The translations under genes and the position numbers were made by a program. The notes under the pieces were generated by a model that did not search any database, was not told the origin of the DNA, and saw nothing but the letters and a program-made list of their open reading frames with translations. From Oscillospiraceae bacterium Zagget12 (GTDB lineage: Bacteria; Bacillota; Clostridia; UBA1381), in contig MSHM01000023.1 of the NCBI GenBank assembly GCA_001941225.1, positions 128,888 through 190,937 on the forward strand: a DNA stretch of 62,050 nucleotides, in the 5' to 3' direction. Of the stretch, positions 33,731 to 42,073 are shown piece after piece. The number at the start of each line of letters is the position of its first letter. The stretch's first letter is position 1.

Positions 33731-35683
33731 ATGGGAAAAATTCATTTACTTGACACTGAGGTATCCAATAAAATAGCCGCGGGCGAGGTTGTGGAGCGTC
33801 CGGCAAGCGTCATAAAGGAGCTTGTGGAAAACAGCATAGACGCGGGCGCGAATCTGATAACCGTTGAGATAGAAAAGGGCGGGAGCGTGTATATGCGCGT
33901 CAGCGACAACGGCAGCGGTATGAGCGCGGATGACGCTAAAATATGCTTTCTGCGCCACGCGACAAGCAAGGTGCGCACAAGCGGCGACCTTGACGCCATT
34001 TATACCCTCGGCTTTAGGGGCGAGGCGCTCTCAAGCATAGGAGCGGTTTCGGAAACGGAGCTGTATACAAAACGCGCCGAGGACGAAATCGGCGTATGCG
34101 TGACCTGCCGCGGCGGCGAGATACTCTCCTCCGATGAGGCGGGTATTCCGAACGGCACCTCGGTTTTGGTGGAAAATTTGTTTTACAATACTCCGGCAAG
34201 GCGCAAATTTCTGAAAAAGGACGCCACCGAGGCGGGATATATAACCGATATAATGACGCGGTTTATTTTCGCGCATCCGGAAATTTCATTTAAGCTTATT
34301 GCGGACGGCAAGGAAAAGCTGTTTTCTCCGGGAGATAATTCACTGAAAAATTCCGTCTATACCGTGTACGGCAAGGATTATGCCAACGGCACAATTCCGG
34401 TTGAATATGAGGCGGACGGAATAAAGGTGACGGGTCTTATCGGCAAGGGTACGCTGTCAAGACCGAAACGCAATTACCAGAGCTTTTTTGTGAATAAAAG
34501 ATATATAACGAGCGCGGCGATTACGGCGGCATTGGAAAACGCTTATAAAAATCAGATTATGATAGGCAAATTCCCTATGGCTGTGCTGAATATAGAAATA
34601 AATCCGTCGCTTATAGATATAAATGTGCACCCTACCAAGTTAGAGGTTAAATTTTCCGATGAAAGGGCGGTTTATAACGCGGTTTATTACGGCGTTAAGA
34701 ACGCGCTTTACGCTATTCCAAATGTGCCGAAAATCGAGAGAACAACGGAGGAATTTAAACGCGACGAGGTAAAGGAGCAGTTAAATCTTTCCGATATGGC
34801 GGCGGCATTGCCGAGAAATATGACAAGACGTCCCGAAACGCCCGATTACAATCCACGCAAAAATCCTTTCCTAAAGGAAAGCGGGGACACTAAAACAAGC
34901 GGTTCAAGGGACACTAAATCAGACGGCGGCTTTTACACAAAGCCCGATTTTATAAAAGAGAAAAACACGGATAATTTTACTGTCCCCAAAACGGTTTCGG
35001 TTGCGTCGCCTAAAACGGAAATAAAACCGTTGATACCCGATAGCGCAGGGGACACTAAACCCGAAACGGAGCGCGGGGCGGCGGAGAATGACACGGTATT
35101 CGCGGACGAATATTTTGAAATTGTGGGTCAGGTGTTCGATTCGTTTATTATAGCCGAAAAGGGCGGGGAAATGATGATAATCGATCAGCACGCCGCTCAC
35201 GAAAGGCTTAAATATGAGGAATTAAAAAGGGAGATAGAATCAAAGCAGGCATTTTCGCAGATACTCATAGAGCCTGTCATTGTCAGCCTTAACGCCGGTG
35301 AAATGGCGGCTTACCGCGACAATAAGCGGTTTTTTGACGATGTCGGTTTTGAGTCGGAGGAATTCGGAGAGGATTCCGTCATCATACGCGCCGTTCCGGG
35401 CGAGGTGGAGATGGGCGAGGTTGAGCCTCTTGTGCTTGAGCTTGTTTCGCAGGGCGAGGCGCTCAAAAAGGAACTTATAACAGAGAAACAGCAAAGACTT
35501 TTATACACCATCGCGTGCAAGTCGGCGGTCAAGGCGAATATGCGTATGAGTAAAATTGAGATGGAAACGCTTGTCAGAAATGTTCTGCGGCTCAAGAATA
35601 TCAATACCTGTCCCCACGGCAGACCGATAATAATAACGATGAGCAAAAAAGAAATAGAAAAGGAGTTTAAGAGAATTGTCTGA
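33731..35683 (+). CDS. mutL: DNA mismatch repair protein MutL (endonuclease type)
   Basis: 650 aa; GHKL ATPase and nicking endonuclease. N-terminal ATPase motifs: ELVENSIDAGA, SDNGSGM, ATSKV and LGFRGEALSSI. The C-terminal domain has DQHAAHERLKYEE (endonuclease motif), ACKSAVKAN and CPHGRPI, so it is a nicking MutL as expected for a bacterium without MutH. The linker (about residues 340-455) contains three in-frame copies of a GGGACACTAAA repeat coding GDTK, RDTK and GDTK. The start is ATG 33731 with AAGGAG about 10 nt upstream. It overlaps miaA by 8 nt. Confidence 0.95.
   Translation: MGKIHLLDTEVSNKIAAGEVVERPASVIKELVENSIDAGANLITVEIEKGGSVYMRVSDNGSGMSADDAKICFLRHATSKVRTSGDLDAIYTLGFRGEALSSIGAVSETELYTKRAEDEIGVCVTCRGGEILSSDEAGIPNGTSVLVENLFYNTPARRKFLKKDATEAGYITDIMTRFIFAHPEISFKLIADGKEKLFSPGDNSLKNSVYTVYGKDYANGTIPVEYEADGIKVTGLIGKGTLSRPKRNYQSFFVNKRYITSAAITAALENAYKNQIMIGKFPMAVLNIEINPSLIDINVHPTKLEVKFSDERAVYNAVYYGVKNALYAIPNVPKIERTTEEFKRDEVKEQLNLSDMAAALPRNMTRRPETPDYNPRKNPFLKESGDTKTSGSRDTKSDGGFYTKPDFIKEKNTDNFTVPKTVSVASPKTEIKPLIPDSAGDTKPETERGAAENDTVFADEYFEIVGQVFDSFIIAEKGGEMMIIDQHAAHERLKYEELKREIESKQAFSQILIEPVIVSLNAGEMAAYRDNKRFFDDVGFESEEFGEDSVIIRAVPGEVEMGEVEPLVLELVSQGEALKKELITEKQQRLLYTIACKSAVKANMRMSKIEMETLVRNVLRLKNINTCPHGRPIIITMSKKEIEKEFKRIV
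34884..35059. repeat. GGGACACTAAA repeat cluster inside mutL
   Basis: Direct copies at 34884-34894, 34908-34918 and 35049-35059, all in the same codon phase (GGG/AGG GAC ACT AAA). An inverted copy with one mismatch (TTTACTGTCCCC) lies at 34976-34987. The 11-mer is identical to the repeat at the 3' end of zur. Confidence 0.75.
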
Positions 35684-36614
35684 AATCCCTTTAATAGCGG
35701 TCGCGGGTCCGACGGCGTCGGGAAAGACGGGACTTGCGATAGATATTGCGCGGCATATTGACGGAGAAATTGTCAGCGCGGACAGTATGCAGATTTATAA
35801 ATATATGGATATAGGCACCGCCAAGCCGACAAAAGAGGAAAGATCGGCGGCGGTTCATCATATGATTGATTTTCTTGAGCCGGACGAGGAGTACAGCGTA
35901 GCCGATTATACTGCGGCGGCGCATAAAATAATCGCCGATATATATTCGCGCGGCAAAATGCCGATAATGGCGGGCGGAACGGGACTGTATATCAATTCCG
36001 TTGTGAACGACGTGACTTTCGGAGAGATGAACGCCGATTATGAGCTGCGCGGGGAGCTGAAAAAAACGGCGGAGCAAAAGGGCGGAGAATATTTGCTCCG
36101 AAAGCTCGCGGAGTTTGACGAGGTGTCGGCGCAAAGACTTCACCCGAACAATTTAAGGCGCATAATACGCGCCATTGAGTTTTATAAGGTTACCGGAAAG
36201 CCGATTTCCGAGCATCAGGAGGAAACAAAGCGCGCCAAAAGCAGATATAATCCGCTTATGCTGTGCATCGATTGGGACAGAGAGGTTTTGTATGACAGAA
36301 TAAACCGCAGGGTTGATATAATGCTTGCGGAGGGACTTATAGACGAGGTAAAGCGTCTTAGGGATATGGGGTATAACAAGTCGCTTAATTCTATGCAGGG
36401 CATAGGCTACAAGGAGGTTATGGACTTCCTTGACGGAAAAATGAGCCTTGAGGAAACGGCGGAGCTTATAAAGCAAAGCTCCAGACGCTACGCGAAAAGA
36501 CAGCTTACGTGGTTTCGGCGCGATGAGCGTATACATTATGTAAGCAGTGAAAATCCGTTCGGCGAGGCGAAAATTTTAATAGACGAATTTATGAAAAAAA
36601 CCGACGCTCATTGA
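35676..36614 (+). CDS. miaA: tRNA dimethylallyltransferase MiaA
   Basis: 312 aa; transfers dimethylallyl from DMAPP to A37 of tRNAs, producing the substrate of MiaB. P-loop AGPTASGKTGLA near the N-terminus, SADSMQIYKYMDIGTAKP, the catalytic Asp/Thr region MAGGTGLYINS, and the C-terminal GIGYKEVMDFL and KRQLTWFRRD motifs. The start is TTG 35676, because AAAAGGAG lies 10 nt upstream and no ATG fits; it overlaps mutL by 8 nt. The stop codon lies inside the terminator hairpin. hfq, often next in Bacillota, is absent. Confidence 0.95.
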   Translation: MSEIPLIAVAGPTASGKTGLAIDIARHIDGEIVSADSMQIYKYMDIGTAKPTKEERSAAVHHMIDFLEPDEEYSVADYTAAAHKIIADIYSRGKMPIMAGGTGLYINSVVNDVTFGEMNADYELRGELKKTAEQKGGEYLLRKLAEFDEVSAQRLHPNNLRRIIRAIEFYKVTGKPISEHQEETKRAKSRYNPLMLCIDWDREVLYDRINRRVDIMLAEGLIDEVKRLRDMGYNKSLNSMQGIGYKEVMDFLDGKMSLEETAELIKQSSRRYAKRQLTWFRRDERIHYVSSENPFGEAKILIDEFMKKTDAH

Positions 36615-36627
36615 GCGCCGATTTTTT
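36602..36627. terminator. Bidirectional terminator at the miaA 3' end
   Basis: Stem CGACGCTC/GAGCGCCG (36602-36609 with 36613-36620, one mismatch), 3-nt loop, six T after it and seven A before it. It serves miaA and the converging carboxypeptidase gene; the left arm is coding sequence of miaA. Confidence 0.82.
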
Positions 36628-36645
36628 GATTTTTACTTAAATTCT

Positions 36646-38322
36646 TTACTTTCTGTATCTTGAATTTGAACCCTTTGTTTCGCGGCTGACTCTTTCCGTT
36701 CTTGACGCGTTCCTGTTCGGCGTGCGCGTGCCGGTTTCGTTATCCGGCGATGTGCGCTGTCTGTTTCGCTTTAGCTGTTGAATACGTCTTTTTCTTTCGC
36801 GTTTCTTTTTCTGATGCCTTGAGAAGAGTATCAGTATAATAAGCAGTATTGCCGGAATAAAGAAGAACGGACTTGTCAGCACCTTAAGGATAAGGTGGAA
36901 AACGTGAAGAAGATTGTTTCTTTCAACGTCGTTCGTGGCGACAAGGTTCGCCGTGCCGATTTGATTGCCCTTGTAGGTATATGTTACGGTTCCGAGAACG
37001 TCGCCCTTTGTAATCGGAGCGCTTATCTGCTCGGGCATATCTATGGTTTTTTCAACCTCGTCAATGCTGCCCTCTTTGTTTGCGATAAGAGCGGATACGT
37101 CGTTTTCGACGGTTACGGCGACGCGCATATCGTCCTTTGCCTCATAAACCTTGGAATCGTAAATAATATCGCCTACCGTAGCCAATATTTGATGCAGATA
37201 ATTGTCAAATCCGAATTCAAACAGGCTCTTTGAGTCGATATATGAATATGCCTGCTCCTTTGTGTCCACATTCGCGCAGTTCATAACCACAGCCAAAAGC
37301 TCCGTGTCGTTGTATGACGCGGCGCTGACAAGGCAATAGCCCGCCTCGGAGGTGTGACCCGTCTTGATGCCGATTGCCGGCGGATAGTAATAATATGTCG
37401 AGCGCGATGTTCCCAGGAAGAGGTTTGTGTTTACAAGAATACGCTCGGAGCTGTATTTATTTGTCGCGGGTATATTATATATCGGCTTTTTAACGATTTC
37501 GCGGAACTGCTCGTTCTGCATCGCGTACTGCGCGAGAATGGAAAGGTCGCGCGCCGTGGTGTAGTGATTGTCGTCGTGAGTGCCGCAGGCGTTTACGAAA
37601 TTCGTTCCGGTCATTCCCAGCTCCTGCGCCTTTTCGTTCATAAGCTGAACGAACGCGTCCATTGAACCGGCAATTTGTATCGCTATAACATTCGCGGCGT
37701 CGTTCGCGCTGTAAACAAGCATTCCGTTTACAAGCTGTTCCATTGTAAGCTCCTCGCCTATGAGTATGCCCATATGCGAATCCTCAAGAGTGATGTCCTT
37801 GAGCGCGTCGTATGTCGCTGTTACCGTGTCCGACATATTGCCAAGCTCCAGAGCGAGAATACCCGTCATAATTTTGGTTGTGCTGGCGGGGTAAACTCTG
37901 TCGTCGGGATTTTTGCTGTACAGTATGCGTCCCGAGCTCATATCCAAAAGCATTGCCGACTGCGCGTAGGAAATCGTCGGCGGCGTAAGAGAGGAGTCCT
38001 CCATTGTCACGCCGTTCTCGAGCGAAACGGAACCCGAGTCATAATCCGCGCCCTGCTCGTCATAATCGTTCGTGTCCGAGGAATCGGTGTCGGCGGTGTA
38101 ATCATCGTCGTAATCCGCCGCCGCGGTGTCATCGTCATCGGGCTGAGATGTGCTTTCAACGGTGTCGCTGCTTGATGTAACGGTTCTTGTGGTGCCGTCG
38201 GGCGAGGTTACCGTAGAAGTCGAGGTGTCCGGCGCGGAAGTGGGCGCCGCAAAAGAAACCGACAGCGGCGCAAGCGCAAAAAATCCCGCTAAAAGTAAGG
38301 AAATAAACCTTTTATTTTTCAT
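36646..38322 (-). CDS. D-alanyl-D-alanine carboxypeptidase (S11 family, DacF-like)
   Basis: 558 aa; trims pentapeptide stems of peptidoglycan. A signal peptide (cleavage near SFAAP) is followed by a Thr/Ser-rich and then very acidic Asp/Tyr linker (about residues 25-110), the S11 transpeptidase-like domain with SxxK (PASTTKI), SxN (YSANDAA) and KTG (GIKTGHT), and a PBP5 C-terminal beta domain. Unusually for the family, it ends in a full membrane span (about residues 480-500) plus a highly basic Arg/Lys tail of about 55 residues. Many S11 enzymes have only an amphipathic helix. It is transcribed alone. Confidence 0.92.
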   Translation of the reverse strand: MKNKRFISLLLAGFFALAPLSVSFAAPTSAPDTSTSTVTSPDGTTRTVTSSSDTVESTSQPDDDDTAAADYDDDYTADTDSSDTNDYDEQGADYDSGSVSLENGVTMEDSSLTPPTISYAQSAMLLDMSSGRILYSKNPDDRVYPASTTKIMTGILALELGNMSDTVTATYDALKDITLEDSHMGILIGEELTMEQLVNGMLVYSANDAANVIAIQIAGSMDAFVQLMNEKAQELGMTGTNFVNACGTHDDNHYTTARDLSILAQYAMQNEQFREIVKKPIYNIPATNKYSSERILVNTNLFLGTSRSTYYYYPPAIGIKTGHTSEAGYCLVSAASYNDTELLAVVMNCANVDTKEQAYSYIDSKSLFEFGFDNYLHQILATVGDIIYDSKVYEAKDDMRVAVTVENDVSALIANKEGSIDEVEKTIDMPEQISAPITKGDVLGTVTYTYKGNQIGTANLVATNDVERNNLLHVFHLILKVLTSPFFFIPAILLIILILFSRHQKKKRERKRRIQQLKRNRQRTSPDNETGTRTPNRNASRTERVSRETKGSNSRYRK

Positions 38323-38378
38323 TATAAAATCATTGCCTCCGTTTTTTAATCTTTATTCATAATATATCTCAATTTAAT

Positions 38379-38407
38379 ATTATACCTAAATAATAATTAC
38401 AATGCAA
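38379..38407 (-). promoter_or_regulatory. Promoter of the carboxypeptidase gene
   Basis: On the minus strand TTGCAT (38402-38407), 17 nt, TATAAT (38379-38384). GGAGG lies 13 nt before the ATG, a rather long spacing. Confidence 0.7.
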
Positions 38408-38456
38408 TAAAATTTTCTTTAAATTTGTAAAAAAATATGGAAAAAAGAAATATTTA

Positions 38457-38465
38457 TGGTATACT
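38457..38465 (+). promoter_or_regulatory. Extended -10 promoter of the comEA-like gene
   Basis: TGG-TATACT (38457-38465). The -35 (TGGAAA at 38438-38443, 16-nt spacing) is weak, so recognition would rely on the extended -10. Confidence 0.55.
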
Positions 38466-38497
38466 ATAAGTACATATAGTAATAAGAGGTATTAATT

Positions 38498-38863
38498 ATG
38501 CTGGTTTTTAACAAAAGAGCGAAGGTGGTTTTCGGGATTGCCTTGTTTGCGCTGATTGTGGCGGCGGGATTTGCGGTCGAGCTTTTTGAGAAAGACGCGT
38601 TTATAATGGAAACCGTTGCCGAGGACGACGGCGCGCTGTATCAATCCGAGGGCGAGGGCGTGGTTGACGGAAAAATAAACATAAATTCGGCGCAGTCCGA
38701 GGAGCTTGAGGAGCTAAACGGCATAGGGGAGGCTCTGGCGGGAAGAATAATAAAATACCGAGAGGAAAACGGACCGTTCGCATCTATAGAGGAAATAACA
38801 AAGGTGTCGGGGATAAGCGAAAAGAAATTCGAGGCGATAAAGGATTACATATGCGCGGAATAA
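38498..38863 (+). CDS. ComEA-like membrane-anchored helix-hairpin-helix protein
   Basis: 121 aa; an N-terminal membrane anchor (about residues 9-28), a short acidic spacer, and a double helix-hairpin-helix domain: INSAQSEELEELNGIG and ALAGRIIKYREENGPF, ending in GISEKKFEAIKDYI. This is the ComEA core, which binds DNA outside the membrane during transformation. The protein is shorter than Bacillus ComEA (about 205 aa) and lacks its oligomerisation domain; comEC is not adjacent. A general extracellular DNA-binding role is the safer reading. Confidence 0.87.
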   Translation: MLVFNKRAKVVFGIALFALIVAAGFAVELFEKDAFIMETVAEDDGALYQSEGEGVVDGKININSAQSEELEELNGIGEALAGRIIKYREENGPFASIEEITKVSGISEKKFEAIKDYICAE

Positions 38864-38919
38864 AACCGATAATTTTCCGGTATAAACAGCTAAACAAATA
38901 TGTTGAAAGGGTGTAACAG

Positions 38920-39603
38920 ATGAAGATATTAGTGATAGATGATGAAAAGCTTTTGGTAAAGGGAATAAAGTTTAATCTTGAGCAGGAGGGCTACAGCGTT
39001 GTGACGGCGTTCGACGGAGAGGAGGCAATCCGTCTCGCGCACGACGAAACCATAGATTTGATTTTGCTTGATTTGATGCTGCCCAAGGTGGACGGCTTTA
39101 CCGTGTGCAGAACGATACGCGGCTTTTCGAGCGTGCCGATTATTATGGTAACCGCGAAGAGCGAGGACATAGATAAAATTCTCGGTCTGGAATACGGCGC
39201 GGACGATTATATAACCAAACCGTTTAATATCCGCGAGGTCACGGCGAGGATAAAGGCTATTTTCAGACGCGTAAATCCCGCGCCGAAGAGCGAAAAAGAC
39301 AAGCTCATTATTTCGGGCGATATAACCCTCGATTATAATTTCAGACGCGTGATAATAAACGACAACGTCGTGGAGCTTACCAGCAAGGAATTTGATTTGC
39401 TCGAATTGTTTTTGAGAAATCCGGGCAAGGTTTACACAAGAGAAAATCTTTTGGATATAGCGTGGGGATTTGATTACCCGGGCGATGTCCGCACCGTTGA
39501 CGTGCATATAAGAAGGCTCAGGGAAAAGATAGAGAAAAATCCCGCCGAACCGTCGTATATAAAGACAAAATGGGGTGTTGGCTATTATTACAAAAAGGAC
39601 TAA
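38920..39603 (+). CDS. OmpR/PhoB-family response regulator
   Basis: 227 aa; receiver domain (1-120) with the acidic pocket DDE near residue 8, the phosphoacceptor Asp in LILLDLMLP, Thr in VTAKSED and Lys in TKPFN. The C-terminal winged helix ends with RTVDVHIRRLREKIE and TKWGVGYYYKKD, typical of this family. Its coding end overlaps the most upstream possible start of the kinase gene. With the kinase and a GerMN protein, it forms a likely three-gene operon. Confidence 0.94.
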   Translation: MKILVIDDEKLLVKGIKFNLEQEGYSVVTAFDGEEAIRLAHDETIDLILLDLMLPKVDGFTVCRTIRGFSSVPIIMVTAKSEDIDKILGLEYGADDYITKPFNIREVTARIKAIFRRVNPAPKSEKDKLIISGDITLDYNFRRVIINDNVVELTSKEFDLLELFLRNPGKVYTRENLLDIAWGFDYPGDVRTVDVHIRRLREKIEKNPAEPSYIKTKWGVGYYYKKD

Positions 39604-41053
39604 AATTAAAGATAAAATCAAAAACGTGACAAAATCAATGCGTTTTACAATGATTGCGACCTATCTTGCGATTATAGTTACAACGCTTGTTTTGATGAGC
39701 GTTTATATAATCGGTCTGCTGAGCGAAAGCCTTTACAGCAGTGAAACGATAAATATGTTTGCCAAGGCTAATATTATCTCGGAAACCATAGCCGACGTTT
39801 GGAGCAACGACACCTCCGCGACGGCGGCGGATAGGTTCGCGGATATAGTCGAGCGCAGCCTTGCGGGCACGAGCATAAGAGGCGTGGTCACGAACACGTC
39901 ATACACGGTTTTGTATGACACCAACGGTGAATCCGAGCTTATGGGAAAGGTATTTATGCGCGACGCCCTAAAGCGCGCGCTTGACGGCGAGCAGGCGGAG
40001 GTAATATCGGACGGCGAAAGCGATATGCGTATGATAAGCGTCGCTGTGCCGATAGAGATAGGCGGAGATATTGTCGGCGGAGTGTATCTGGCGGAAACGG
40101 TGAATACCATTGACGATACGATTAATTCCACGCAAACAAGCCTTATTGTTTTCAGCACGCTTATCATATTGCTTATAGGAATGTTGAGTCTTGGTATGAG
40201 CTATATTATAACGTCGCCTATGGAGGAATTTACGGCTGTAGCGAGGGAAATATCAAAGGGTAATTTTTCGATAAGGGTGAACGTCAGGGGACATAATGAG
40301 ATTTCCCAGATGGGCGAAACATTGAATTATATGTGCGACGAGCTTGAACAGCTTGAGGAAAAGCGGCGCAAATTTGTTTCCGACGCGTCGCACGAGCTTA
40401 AAACTCCGATGGCGGGAATTAAGCTGATATGCGACAGCCTTGTTTCGGCGGAAAACCTTGAGCCGGCTATGGTAAAGGAATTTCTTTCGGATATGTCGGA
40501 CGAGGTTGACAGGCTCACGAGGATAGTGGAAAGACTGCTTGTGCTTACCAAGCTTGACGCCGGCGGAAATTCTCTGAAGATTGAGGAATGTGATATAAAG
40601 GTTCTGATAAATCAGGTGGTGAGAAAGCTCACACCGATGGCTACGGCAAAGGATATAGTTATGTATACCGATTATCACGACAGGAATTTCGCGCCGATAC
40701 TTATTGACTATGATAAAATCTATGAGGCAATATACAATATTTCCGATAACGCGATAAAATATTCTCCCGAGGGCGGCTTTGTTCATATCGACGTCACCGC
40801 CGATAACGACTATCTGACAATCAGAATAGAGGATAACGGTCCCGGAATACCCGAGGGCGAGCGCGACAGGATTTTTGAGCGTTTCTACAGGCTGGACGAT
40901 TCGCGCGCGAGAGATACCGGCGGAACGGGATTGGGACTTGCAATAACAAAAGAGGCGGTTCTTATGCACAACGGAACCATAGACGTCGCGAATGTATCCG
41001 AGGTCGGCAGTGTCTTTACGGTAAGACTGCCGTACAAGGTGAATGCGGTGTAG
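39575..41053 (+). CDS. Sensor histidine kinase
   Basis: Up to 492 aa; membrane sensor kinase paired with the upstream regulator. A first span at about residues 24-50, an extracytoplasmic domain of about 130 residues (a double CACHE/PAS-like sensor is possible), a second span (about 185-210), HAMP, the phosphoacceptor His in SDASHELKTPM, and an ATPase domain with N-box SDNAIKYS, G1 DNGPGIP, and G2 GTGLGLAI. The start is uncertain: TTG 39575 overlaps the regulator; GTG 39626 and ATG 39638 are alternatives, the latter still keeping the first span. None has a strong ribosome site. The signal sensed is unknown. Confidence 0.9.
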   Translation: MLAIITKRTKIKDKIKNVTKSMRFTMIATYLAIIVTTLVLMSVYIIGLLSESLYSSETINMFAKANIISETIADVWSNDTSATAADRFADIVERSLAGTSIRGVVTNTSYTVLYDTNGESELMGKVFMRDALKRALDGEQAEVISDGESDMRMISVAVPIEIGGDIVGGVYLAETVNTIDDTINSTQTSLIVFSTLIILLIGMLSLGMSYIITSPMEEFTAVAREISKGNFSIRVNVRGHNEISQMGETLNYMCDELEQLEEKRRKFVSDASHELKTPMAGIKLICDSLVSAENLEPAMVKEFLSDMSDEVDRLTRIVERLLVLTKLDAGGNSLKIEECDIKVLINQVVRKLTPMATAKDIVMYTDYHDRNFAPILIDYDKIYEAIYNISDNAIKYSPEGGFVHIDVTADNDYLTIRIEDNGPGIPEGERDRIFERFYRLDDSRARDTGGTGLGLAITKEAVLMHNGTIDVANVSEVGSVFTVRLPYKVNAV

Positions 41054-41084
41054 GGCGCATTGCTGCGAAAGGATTTGATGGGTT

Positions 41085-42023
41085 ATGATAATAAAAAACA
41101 AAAAAGCTCTTATAATAGTGATTGCGGCATTGGCAGTCGCGGTAATCGCGGCGGTGGTGTTCGGTATAATAAGACGTGATTACAATACCGAAAAATATAC
41201 CGGCGAGCTGTATTTCTTTAATGAAAGCTCCACCTCGATAGAGTCGGAAAGCAGGGAAATAAGGTACAGAAACGCGCAGGATTTGGCTGAAAACGTGATA
41301 ATAGAGCTGATGAAGGGTCCGAGCAACGGCAAGCATCAGCGTATTATCGAAAGAAATGCGGAGCTTATTTCGATAAGCGGCGTTGAAACCGGCAACGCGG
41401 TTGTGAATTTCTCCACCGAATTTGTCACGGGCGATAACGCGAAGGATATTTTGGCGGTATACGCGGTTGTGAAGTCGCTGTGCGCGATAGATAATATCGA
41501 AAGCGTCAAGGTGGTAATAGACGGTAAGGATATTTACACGAGCGACGGCTCGATAATAGGCTATCTCACCGACCAGGACATAAATCTTCCGACGGATACC
41601 TATAACAGCGAGATGCGCGAAATCACTCTGTATTTTCCGGATAAGGACGGTCAAAAGCTTGTAAAGGAGATACGGAGCGTCAAGATTACCGACCAACAGC
41701 CGATAGCGCAGTATATAATAAACGAGCTGATAAAGGGTCCCGAAAATGAGGAGCTGTCGTCGGTGCTTAGCAGCGACACGGTGCTTTTAAGCGTGGAAAC
41801 CTCCGATAATATATGCTTTGTCAATTTCAAGTCGAGCTTTCTCGATAAGAATACAAGCTCCACGGAAAAGGAAAAAATGACGATTTACGCCATTGTTGAC
41901 TCGCTCACCGAGCTTGACACGATACAGCGCGTCCAGTTCCTGATGGACGGCAAAAGAGTGGACACCTTCGGCAACATAAATATAGGAAGTATGTTCGGCA
42001 GAGATGAAAGTATAATAGGATAA
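41085..42023 (+). CDS. GerMN-domain lipoprotein-like/membrane protein
   Basis: 312 aa; an N-terminal membrane anchor (about residues 7-27) and two GerMN domains (about 50-170 and 185-300), each with the telltale strand: NAVVNFSTEFV and ICFVNFKSSFL. GerM proteins take part in sporulation and germination, probably by acting at the cell wall. It follows the two-component system by 31 nt and so may report on or respond to envelope state. No lipobox is seen. Confidence 0.86.
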   Translation: MIIKNKKALIIVIAALAVAVIAAVVFGIIRRDYNTEKYTGELYFFNESSTSIESESREIRYRNAQDLAENVIIELMKGPSNGKHQRIIERNAELISISGVETGNAVVNFSTEFVTGDNAKDILAVYAVVKSLCAIDNIESVKVVIDGKDIYTSDGSIIGYLTDQDINLPTDTYNSEMREITLYFPDKDGQKLVKEIRSVKITDQQPIAQYIINELIKGPENEELSSVLSSDTVLLSVETSDNICFVNFKSSFLDKNTSSTEKEKMTIYAIVDSLTELDTIQRVQFLMDGKRVDTFGNINIGSMFGRDESIIG

Positions 42024-42059
42024 GAAAAAGCAAGATAACCCGCGGGTTATCTTGCTTTT
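42024..42059. terminator. Bidirectional terminator between the GerMN gene and blaR1
   Basis: Perfect 17-bp stem AAAAAGCAAGATAACCC with its complement (42024-42040 and 42043-42059), 2-nt centre. Poly-A before and poly-T after make it symmetrical for the two converging genes. Confidence 0.9.
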
Positions 42060-42073
42060 TGATTGTATTGCGT

